This document shows positions 24,794 to 36,700 of a stretch of 64,000 nt of DNA, piece after piece. The notes under the pieces are model-generated. The model worked only from the letters and a program-made list of their open reading frames with translations. It searched no databases and had not been told where the DNA came from. Position numbers and translations under genes: made by a program. Within the stretch, counting starts at the first letter, position 1. Every line of letters begins with the position of its first letter. The stretch is from Paracentrotus lividus (Eukaryota; Echinodermata; Echinoidea; Camarodonta; Echinidae): positions 12,981,818 through 13,045,817 of the forward strand of contig CALNVZ010002100.1 in NCBI GenBank assembly GCA_940671915.1. Reading direction: 5' to 3'.

Positions 24794-27700
24794 GGGGGGG
24801 GGGTTGTGATACAAGTGTGAATAATCTATGGAAAAAACTTGTGTGAACAAGAAATTACTTGATTACTTCCAAAGATGTTTATAATCAAAATTATATTGTA
24901 CAAGTTTGTATTTGTTATCATTTCAAGGAGATTTGAGTTTTTAATTGGAAAATACAAAGAATGGATTTTAATTTTTAAAATAGTTCTGGGAATGGAGATG
25001 TACATTAATGAAATATTATGTTTATTAATCTGAAATGAAGATAAATTAAATGCAGTATGAACTAAACAACTATTTATTCATTAATGTGAGTTTATTTAAG
25101 AATTTCCCTGATTGATTGTCCAAGGTCTAAATGTAAAGCTGTTGATCAAGGAAGAGATCACTTCATTTTTACCAAATTTCAAAAGCAACCTTGTACATCT
25201 ATATCTTGTTGTTTGTGTTATGGAAGTTTTTATGGGTCATTATCTTGTTTAGGTACTTTGCTTACCGTCAATAGATTGAATAGAATATTAAAAACACAGG
25301 AACCTTATCAATATATGCCTTTAATATTCACATGTTTCACAAGTTTTATATTAGTTTGGGTGCAATGTCCAAAATCGGTTTCAATTCTGGATATAACATT
25401 GATGATTGAGGAAGGGAGCTATAAACTTTACAATTTTATTACTGAGTTAAAATTATTCTGGTATTTTTTTAATGGTTTTTATTTCTTTCTGGTACTTTCC
25501 TCATCTATAGATGGGAAAGAATTTAGCAAAAAACAGCAGACACGGAACATCGACTTCAAATAGTCCATTCATATTGCAAGGAAAATCTTTTTGTTTGCTA
25601 TTTTAAGTTTTCATCAATTTTTGAATCCCACTGCTGTAATCTTGATTGTAATTTGAACTGATCTTTGTTGTAATACTGAATGCATTCAAACAATGCTCAG
25701 ATATTTAAAATAAATGGGAATATTGCCATATATTATATGAAAAAGTCAGATTCCAGCCCCTGTACCATCCTGTATTCTTTTGAATGCGGAAGAAATCAAA
25801 TTATTTTACTATCAGCAACCTTGTGCAAAGCAATTTATCCTGTTCTGTGGTTTGATTGGCATTTTCATTGTCTTTCTTATACTTATTAAATCTGAACTGA
25901 ATAGTAATATCCCTATTCACACACAATTAAAATAATAAGTTGTTTGTGTGTTTGTGAAACTGTTCAATTATTAAGAATCATTTTCGATTTACAATATCCG
26001 AATATCTTCAAAGATTTTGGTGTCACAAAGAACCCTCTAGGTTTTGGTTGTGGACATAAAATCACACAGATATTTCTGAAATATCGTGAACATTGACAAA
26101 TATAGAATACATTCAAAAACTTGATTCCCCCCCCCCCTCATTCTAAAAATACTTTTTGCATTTTGTGTGTGTAACCAATACATTTGTATTTACTTGCCCT
26201 CTCATAACAGGAATATTTGCTCTACATATAGAATTGAGTAAAAGAGACAGATCTAAATGAAATATGCAAACAAAATGAGAAAGTTGCTTATACATGATGA
26301 CATCATACAGCATTGCCAGTTATCCCCTTATCATTTCTGGTGATCTCAACTTTCAACAATTTATATATTTTTCATTCATTGTCTGTGATGGTTGAACTTT
26401 TATTCATTAAAATTTTTCTTAATTTCCTGCTTTCATCTAATCCAATTGTCTACGAAGAGTTCATTCTCCTTTTAATTTGTTGCTGTAGTAAGTATGAATA
26501 TTTTTTCTATATAATAGTTATTCAATTCAAGACTCCTTAGTATTTCAAAGAGAATCTCTACTCTATAAGCCTAGCTTTTTAATAGACTCCCCCCCCCCCC
26601 ATATTTTACTCTTCTATTGTCTTGTATTGAATAACTTATGCTTGGAATACATGTACTTCGTGAAATATGAAACAAACTAAACTGAAACTGAATGTTCCTG
26701 AACTGGGGGGTAAAAAGCAGGCAACGGAGTGCATCTCTTCTCATGATTATCATAATAGATAATATTACTTTGCACCATCTATCTCATACATCTTTCTTGT
26801 AAAAATATCTATTGTTTCATTTCCTTGATATTTGATGATGATTCTTATCAATTACTTCTTATTGTTGTGTATCATCTGATAGGAGTCACATGACACCATT
26901 GATGGTCGCGTCTCAGCACGGTCATGCCAGGGTTGTAGAGAAGCTTCTGTCCTGTGGAGCAGATGTAAACAGTGTGGACAATAGGAGATGGCCAGTAAGT
27001 AGCAATAGTTGCAAAGGGCGGTGCCTCAATAGCTCGAGATTGGTAAAAATAGCGCTATTTCGGAGTCCATGTTTATAGAATTAACTCGATCAGAGAATAT
27101 CAGGCTTTTCTCTCAAATAATGTGCTTATTTAAATTTGCTGAAATCTCAACTTAAATCATCTTGGGCATACTTCCAAACGTGAGTTGTACGGTTTTGGCC
27201 TGTAACAGCATGATAAATTGAGCGGTGCTGCATTAGCCTGAAATCTAAGCCCAAAGCCCTCAAGAACATATCAGGCTTGTTTGTGCAAGCTTGAGGACAG
27301 ATCATAAAGCCGAAGCTCAAGCTAATGTGGCATCAATTTGTAGCTGACTTGGTTATTTCTCCCTGACCGACCCCGCACTGCGCTAGTTACCAGGCTCAAG
27401 CTACAAGTATTGAAGCAACCAGTTATAAACCTACTTTAAAACACTCAATTATGATTGGTAGAATATTATAAACTACCATGATGCTAGGTTGTACTAACAT
27501 GTGAATAACTTTGAGAAAGTGTAGCACAAATATTGAGATTGTCACACTTAACCATACATGTACATTTTTTCAATGTCATACTGAACCTACATATTGCCTA
27601 CATATAGAGCCTAATATTTAAACTGGTTTCATTTTTGTTGTCCTTATATTCTACCTGTCTCTATTTCTGTCTATCTCTTCTTGTTTTGTCTTTCTACTCT

Positions 27701-30700
27701 TTTTCTCCTTTTTTTCTTTTTATCTTTCTCTCCCATCCCTTTCTGCCTCCTTTCCTCCTCCTCCTCGTCCTGTCTTTCTCTCTCACCCTCTATCAATCTT
27801 ATCATTTCCCCCTCATATGTCTTTCTCTGTTTATCTTTATCTGTATCTATTTTCCTTTTCTTTCTACATCTCTCTCTCTCTCTCTCTCTCTCTACATCTC
27901 ACTTTCTTTTTCTTTCATCTCACTCTTCTTATCTTCCTTTCTCTTTGTATATTTCTCTCCTCCACTCTCCCAGGCTTTGTTTTACGCAGCAGAAGGAGGT
28001 CACACGAGGGTCGTTGAATTGCTATTGGCCAATAGAGCAGATGCAACCAAATGCAGCAACGACGGCACTGCTGTAGATATCGCTTATAGCAAAGATCATG
28101 TCAAGGTTTGTTCAAGATTTTTATTGAATATAAACCATTATTTTCTATCGAGGTAAATTATTATACCCAGCCAAACAAAATTTAAAAGGGGAATATAGGA
28201 GTCAGCGTGCATCCAGTCTGGTTGTTGGTACGTCTGATATGAAGGGGGTACCTTGGTCCATGTACTTTACATGCAGGCATATTGTCAGTGCTATTGTAAT
28301 TAGCACTTGTCTTTATTAAATGACAATTACATGTTCATTGTAAAACTACATAATCATCAATAAAACATGTTTTAGTCCCAAAATGTTGGCTCGATTTCAC
28401 TAAACCTCATGATTACATGTATGTAAACAAACAAACAAACCTTGATAATACAACAACAAATAATACATTGATGGTTACCCATCTTTGCACTATCAATCAA
28501 GCACACCATGACAGTCTCATTCTGCTGTTGTATTAATACCAACAAATTGAATCATGCCTCTAAATTCCCAATCAGACAAGTTGACATTTAGTGGTTGACA
28601 TTCCATTGTGGTTTGGTGCAGTACAGGGTGTCCCAGAAAAAGGTGTAAACCCAACTTTGTGAGCCTCTTATTAAAATTGTAAAGCTTATATGACATTTTT
28701 TATTTTGTGTAAAAGAGTAAATTGTATTCTATCCAATGATATCAAACTTATGTCTGTCATGGATGACTGAGCACTTTAGCTTTTAAATACCTCTTTCAAA
28801 ATTAGCTTGTACCAACTTTTTGGCAGAAGCAACCCTGGCTTTGTGATCATTTATGCAGGCTCTCAAATTTGGGTTTACTTTTTTCTGGGATGCACTGTAT
28901 ACCTGATGAAGCAGTTGGTGTTATTTAACCTTGATCATGACCGTGAACCTGGTAAACACACCCTGATTAATTGGACACATGTTGCCAAATATTGGGAATC
29001 TGATTTAGGGGCCTAGGTGGGAGGGGGTGGTGTTGTATAATCAAGGCACATTTCTGTGAGGGGATGAGAATGAATAGAACACCACACATCAATGATTAAT
29101 GATACTTTAAAAAATATAATAAAAACAATGAAAATACAATACAATAAACACTTTGGGTGCTATTCCCTTAATGCTCAGAGTACTTACTTCAAAATTACTA
29201 TTGATAATAACTATATTACATTAATTATTCAATATGAATAATTCAATATAAATAGTTAAAACTTAAATTGAACAATAAAATAAATAACAAAGAATTTATG
29301 TTAAAAGATAGGTTTTCAGAACTTTCTTAAATATTTCAATAGAAGAAGACTCTCTGATTGGCAAGGGTAGATTATTCCATTCTTTAGATGCTGTAACTAT
29401 GAAAGTCCTATCTCTGGCCCTGCGATATGTGTAATTGATAAGTAAGGAGAAGGTTGTCATTTGAAGATCTGAGATTTCTGCTTGGAGAAAATAAAGTTAA
29501 ACAATTGAACAGGTAATTAGGAGCTTGGCGGTGCAATGACTTATGAGCATAAAAAAAGTAATTTGAATATTATCTGCTGTTGGATTGGAAGTCAGTGGAG
29601 GGATTTAATAAGTGGTAGGGCCGAGTAACTTCTACCAACCTCAGTGACAAGACATGCTGCCCAGTTCTGTAGGCACTGGAGACAGTTTATATATGTAGCT
29701 TTGGAAGAGAGGAAAGAGAAGTCCTTTTAAATAGTCTAGTTGATAAAGAATCAAAGACCTTTCAGCATGATGACAAGTCGGCTGATCAATATATCTGCAA
29801 ATTCCTTGGATGTTTATAGATGTTTCAAAAATAGGTTCCCAAGTCTAATATTGCCGAAGTTTAATTTGGAGTAGAATTTGCTGTCCTTCGGGCATACCCC
29901 TGTACCATTGACATACCAGTGTTTAAGCTGCGCCTGCATATGTGGCAACTGACATAGCACCAAACTCAACAGGCTGGGTCAAATTACCGCTTTTATTCTT
30001 GATATTCCTTGAACCTCTTTGCCAATTTATTTATAACCAGTCCAGTTCAAAGCTATACAACGTGAGTGACAATGTCTTTCTCAAATTTACTTACAAGTCA
30101 TCAAAAGTGAAGAAAAAAATAATATGAATTAGTGTCTAGTTCCAAGGAAGCTGTGTCTTATTAGAAAAAAAAGAAAAAAACAAACAAAACAGTTTAAATG
30201 CTGAAAAAGCATAAATAGGTATCTGAAATTGTTTGATTTGATTCCTTTGTTATCAACTGTTTTTCCTCAATGGTAATTGAGAAAACATTGAAACATGAAA
30301 TATGCCTGTCAGACCGTCAAACGCAAGAATCCAGCATAAGATATGAAACACACAAACAATCTCCAAAGGTCTGATAGGGAAGCATTGTCATGGATGTATC
30401 TATCCGTGATCTTCATTAGAATATGATAGGTTCCTTTTGTGAGGTTGGTGAAGATGTAGGCAATCTTCAACGAAGGGTTTTCAGTCAGGGAAGGCAAAGC
30501 CGCTAAACTGTGCATCCACTTCATTGCGAGTCGGCGAGTGATTTCATACCATTTGTGGCCTAGTAAGATATGTAGAGGGGGAGGTGAAAGGGTTGTACTG
30601 GAAAATAGATATACCTGTATTGGATGAAGCCCAAGTTTCCCACTTATTCCAGGAACGTAAATATCGCTTAGTGGTTGAGGACGCCTTAGCTGACATCAGA

Positions 30701-33700
30701 AGAGATCAAAGGTTATATGCTGCCATTGCTTGTAAGGATGGATACTGAAGGGAAGCTGACAACTTGCTCCATTCTCCTTCCAAATGGAAGATTTAAGAAA
30801 AAACAGCAAAACTGAAAAGAAATCATGCAATCACATATAAGGTGGCGATTTTTGTCAGTCATAAACATAATTCCCTTTATATCATAAACATTTTCATTAT
30901 TTCATTTAATTTGAAAAACAAAATCAACATCACGATCCAGTCACATGACATGGTTAGGCTGACAAAGGAGAGATACTTTAGGGATGGGAGGGCAATAGAG
31001 CTTTGACTGCTTGTCTGAGAGTGATAATATAGGTTCGCTTCTCAAAGCATGAAAGTAGTACGTAACAAAAGATTACATGATACAGATGTCAATGAAGCAA
31101 GTGTGCATTCGATAACGAAAATAACTTCCACTTACATTGTGTAGATCTTTACACATTTCTGTCTAATGACTTGTCCTTTCAATCCTTCAGTTGGCAGAAT
31201 TACTAGAGGCTGCCGCCAACCCAGCCAAATCCAAGACCGCCAATGGAACCACCTCCCCTAGACCACCTAGCAGTCCCATCAAAGCAGGGTAAGAAGAATC
31301 TACGGTAAATTGCCATGTGATCTAAACCCACTCTGATTAATGACCATTTGGTCTCATCCCACTTGGTGTAATTCAGTTTTGTCTACAACCAGTTCATTTA
31401 ATTATTACCTTTTGGCCTAATTGTCACTATATCTATTTACCTACTTTGTCTATTTCCTATTTCGTTTAATGCTCATTTCGTTTCCTGTCCATGTGGTCTA
31501 AGACCACTTGGCCAAGTCTTAGAACGAACTGGGTAGAGACTAAATATTTGCAAGTAGACCAAGTGGTCATTAGGCCAAAACAGAGATGCAAAATATCTGC
31601 TAACTCAAAGCAGCACAAAGGCGATTCCTTTACCGGTACTCAAACTGGTCCTTTGCCCTTAGGAAACAATGTACTACATCAGAATTTGGATTATATTTAT
31701 CTACACTTTTAAATCCATTTATATTACAGTTGGCTATATTACGAAGCATTATTTTTATTCTCTGTAGGGGTGACACTCAGCCGCCTCTTCCAGTCACGCC
31801 AACGCCTCCTACACCCCCTACTACCACGAGCATTCCTCCTACAACAAACAGCAATAGCAACCACCAACCGCCAACGCAAGCAGTAGCATCTACTAACCAC
31901 CAGTCTTACCACGTCCTTGATGATTTGGAACTTTTCCTGTATGGTCTCAAGCTAGGCGACCTCATCCCACTTTTCAAAGACCATGAGGTCACCTTTGACC
32001 TACTTCTTCAAGTATCAGAACAGGATCTAGAAAAGGTAAGCATTAATCATTATCGAGTTTTCTTGACAAGTTGTAACTGTACGTCCAGGTGACCTCATTC
32101 CACTCTCCAAAGTGCACAAGGTCACCTTGGCTCAACTCCTCCAAGTATGAGAGCAGGATCTAAAAAAGGTAGGTATTGAGTGTCCTTGATGTTTTGGAAC
32201 TGTTCTTCTATGGTTTCAAGTAAGGTGACCTTGTCCCACTCTTCAAAGACCATGAGGTCAACTCCTCCAATAAACGGAGCAGGATCTAAAAAAGTTAGAC
32301 ATTGACCCCAAAAGGCCGGGGAGGGGGGGCGGATTTCGTGCAAGATCTCGGTAACGCATAAAGCTGTCGACACGCTGTTTCATGACTTTTTTCTTTTAAG
32401 TCTCGCGCAACTTTTAAGACCAAATTTGTGACGTCCGGCTACGCGGTTCTTATGTTACGCAACATCTTGTACATGCTCGTCAGACCGAAAATTGCTCAAA
32501 ACGTGATTTTGTGTGCAAATCCAATACAAATGTATGATTATTTTTGCTTTTACTGCTTCAAATTAATTAGTTTTTGGTTCTTTGTGGTCGTGATAATGTG
32601 GCCGACAATTCTCATTGAAAAAACAATAGAAAACAAAAAGTCGAAAAACAAAGAAATACATAAGAAATTAAAAAACAATGAAATACATAAGAAATGAAAT
32701 TTGATACGTAATTTTTTTTTGAAATCCATTTCATCAGAATCTCACAAAGAGCTTATAAATAAAAAATTAGCAACTTTGGAGTATTATTTAATGAATTAGA
32801 GCAATGTGTAAATTTATGCATAAATTAGCATAATTAATTAATACCAAAACATTTTCGGAACATGTGACTATGCAGTTTCGGAGATTACGTCTTAGGTGAC
32901 GCGTGACGCGCCTTCGCGATTTTCGTCACGATCGAGCGGTCAACAGCCGAGATAACAGGGGGGGCGGAATCCATCCGCCCTCCCCCAGTCATGAGATGAC
33001 CAAAAAAACCCAGGCCTTTTAGGGTTAATCATTATCAATTGTCCTTGATGATTTGGAACTGTTTCTCTCAGTGACAAGGTCACCTTTAATCAACTCTTCG
33101 AAGTATCAGAGGAAGATCTAGAAAAGGTAGGCATTAAGTTCCAATGTGGCTCAAAGATGAAAGGTTAAAAGGTCAATTAACATTCCGTAAAGACAATAGT
33201 GATTTAATACATATATCCAACTTGGTATTTCTAAGTGCTAATACAGTGTTAAATTATAATTATGAAAATGCATGAATAAAAACTACTGTATGTAGCCATA
33301 TAATTCCACAACTATGACTGTTTAAGGAAATTTGCAAGTGGATAATTTGACGATTTTTGTGATCTGTTCATTACTGTAAATAGCATTATATTAAAGTAGA
33401 CAAGTTTGCAAGGATGAGCTCACAAAATTTGCATATAAAAGTATATAGCTAATAAAGTACCAGTACCAAAAATTGGGATGAAAAAATGTTTGATTTTTGC
33501 CTTGTTTATTCCAAGATTGTGTTATGATAATGAACATATTTCTTATTCTTTACAGATTGGTGTAAGTCAACTTGGACATCGTAAGAAAATTGTTGATTCA
33601 ATACATGCAATACATAGAAAAAAGTGGGAGCCAAACAGCATTAGGAAACCATCATTAATTCTTAGGTAAGCAAAATAAAAAAAACAAACAAACAACAAGT

Positions 33701-36700
33701 TAGAGTTTTAAAAAAAACAACTTATTATTGGAATGTCATGTAATTTTGGGAAATATTTGGAGAGACAGCTTTAATATTAATTGTAGCAACTTCCACTGCT
33801 ATTACTAGAACCTCTGTGACAAACACAACACACAGATGCATTCTTCCTCATTGCTTTTAAACAAACCATTTCTTTTATATGTTAAATAAAAATGGATGTT
33901 TTTTTCAAGTCTGCCCATTTTCCTTACTTTCAATTCTATTGAGAATTTCATTTCAGTCAGATGAAAGAAGAGATGCAAAAACACAAACCAGTGAATAAAA
34001 CTCTTTGCTCTGCACTATCCACAACAAACAGTCCATTTTAAGTACCATGTTCTTGCATAAATATTATTTGAGGGATTAGAAATGGAAGTACCCAGAATAA
34101 ACAGCATAAAGACAAAATATATACTGTAACTAGATGAATCTTCGACCGCGCACGGTCGGAAGGCATGCCTCCGTATTGCCACATCGGAAAAAAAAAGGCA
34201 TGCGCATGTTGAGTATTACATCCATTTATACCATGACATCTTTGAGATATTGACCCCAAATCTATTAAAGTTGTATCATCAGAATTATTTCCAACTCAGG
34301 AAGGATGGCTACTGATGTAATAAAAAGGATAAACATGTTTAAGTTGATCTGTCAAAAGTCCTTCAGAAATTGCACAAACGAGTCATTTACATAAATAACC
34401 AGTGACCTTTGATGTCCTGACCTCAAAAATCTAATCAGTTCATTCTTCCTCCCACATGACCCAAGTTTGAAGTTGATCCATAAAACGGTTCAGAAGTTAC
34501 AGCAAGAACGTGCCATTTTCATGTATACAATGACGTCTGTGACCTTGACCTTTGACTTCATGACCTCAAAATATAATAAATTCATTGTCCCTACCATATG
34601 CACACATGACCCAAGTTTGATGTTCATCCATCAAACTGTTCTTAAGTTATCGCAAGAACAAGCCATTTTCACGTACACAATGTCCTCTGTGGCCTTTGAA
34701 CTTTGACCTCATGACTCTAAATTCTAATCAGATTATTGTCCGTCCCATATGCACATATGACCCAAGTTTGAATTGATCCGTCGAACGGTTTTTAAGTTTA
34801 TTGCGAGAACAAGCCATTTTCATGTACACAATGACCTCTGTGACCTTTGACCTTTGACCCAAAATCTAATCAGTTCATTGCCCCTCCCATATGCACACAT
34901 TACTCAAGTTTGAAGTTGACCCGTCACACAGTTCTTAAGTTATTGCGAGAACGAACCATTTTCATGTATACAATGACATCTGTGACCTTTGACCTTTGAC
35001 CTCATGACCCTAAAATCTAATCAGTTCATTGCCCCTCCCATAGGCACACATTACCCAAGTTTGAAGTTGACCCGTCAAACGGTTTTTAAGTTATGGCGAG
35101 AACAGCCATTTTCATGCATACAATGACCTCTGTGACCTTTGACCTTGACCTAATGACCCAAAGTCTAATCAGATCATTGTCCCTACCATATGCATACATG
35201 ATCCAAGTTTGAAAGGATCCGCAACGGTTCTTAAGTTATCGCGAGAACGAAAACGGGACGGACGTACGGACGGACGGACGGACAACCCGAAAACATAATG
35301 CCTCCGGCACCACCCTCGGTGGCGGAGGCATAAAAATGAGAACTATTGGGCAGTTACAAAGAGTTATAATTATATTTGTATTATGATTGCACATATTCAT
35401 ATCACAATCATTAGTTATTTTTATTACAATTATTTTCCAGTCTTCCAGAATCACACCTAATCCTTGACAACGTGAACAAACATGTAGCCAACATCAAGTC
35501 TAGCATCGTTCATATTAGAGACAACTTAGATAGACACAATACTCTGACAGCCTAACAAATATCTGCCTTTATGATTACATGCTTAGATATCAATTAAATT
35601 ATAATTATTGTCATTATTTTCCAGTCTTCCAGAATCACACCTAATCCTTGACAACGTGAACAAGCATGCAGCCTACATCAAGTCTAGCATCGTTCATATT
35701 AGAGACAACTTAGATAGACACAATACTCTGACAGCCTAAAAAAATATCTGCCTGTATGATTACATGTTTAGATATCAATTAAATTATAATTATTGTCATT
35801 ATTTTCCAGTCTTCCAGAATCACACCTAATCCTTGACAACGTGAACAAGCATGTAGCCTACATCACGTCCAGCATCGTTCATATTAGAGACAACTTAGAT
35901 AGACACAATACACTGACAGATCCCCGCCAGGAACCAGGAGGTCGTGACCTTGTGTCAAAGGTTTGCACAGAGATGCTAGATAACACCAGACTGCTTCATC
36001 AAGAACTTACAACACTCCAAATCAAAATCAATGAGGTAAACGTGGTGTTCTAGGTTTGGTAGTATTTAGCAATTCTAATTTGTGATACACCGAAATAAAT
36101 AATTTTTAAAAGAGTAGCTTAGTATGAAAGAAGCACTATTTAAAGGCTGTACAGGGCAATTTTTGTTTTGTTGTTTTTGTTTTTGTTTTTGTTTTCCCTT
36201 TTCCTTTTAACACTAGCTCTCAAAATTTGTCCAATAAATTTCTACTTCTAAAAAAACTTTTTCGAAATTTTAAATCTCAAATGTATTGGTTTCTATCAAC
36301 AACAAATTTTTGGAAAAGTTCATAAAAATGTTGCCTCGTGCCCTGCTTTATCTGCGAATCGCAATCATGTTACTAAATGAAATACCCTTCTCTTCCAATC
36401 AATCCAGGTTTGGGATATAAAACATATCACATATCATAGACTAAATAAATTGACTTAAATATACTGTCAATCATTGTGTCAAACAATGTATTCATTAAAG
36501 ACTACACTTAATTGCACACACTGGTCAGAGCTCACTCTCCTACTTATGTCGTTACTCCTATCTTCAAGGCATCTAATCTTTCATTTTCTTTTATTCTCCC
36601 TAGTCCTGTGATACCACCCCTGATGTCGTCCCTGCCGATCTGATTGAGGACCCTGATAAACGACGTATGTCGGCGCTGAAGAAAGCTTTCATGGCCCTCA

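Larger units (their letters stand above)
28106..31190 (+). other. ASZ1 intron with MITE and LINE fragment
   Basis: It holds the mariner-like MITE (28622-28899) and the LINE 3' fragment (29180-29910). The remaining sequence shows nothing recognisable. Confidence 0.6.

Noticed and set aside
27635-28156. 173-codon frame ending in an ankyrin unit
   Set aside because: Only the part from 27974 is exon. The preceding Ser/Leu/Phe-rich part is a pyrimidine tract before the acceptor.
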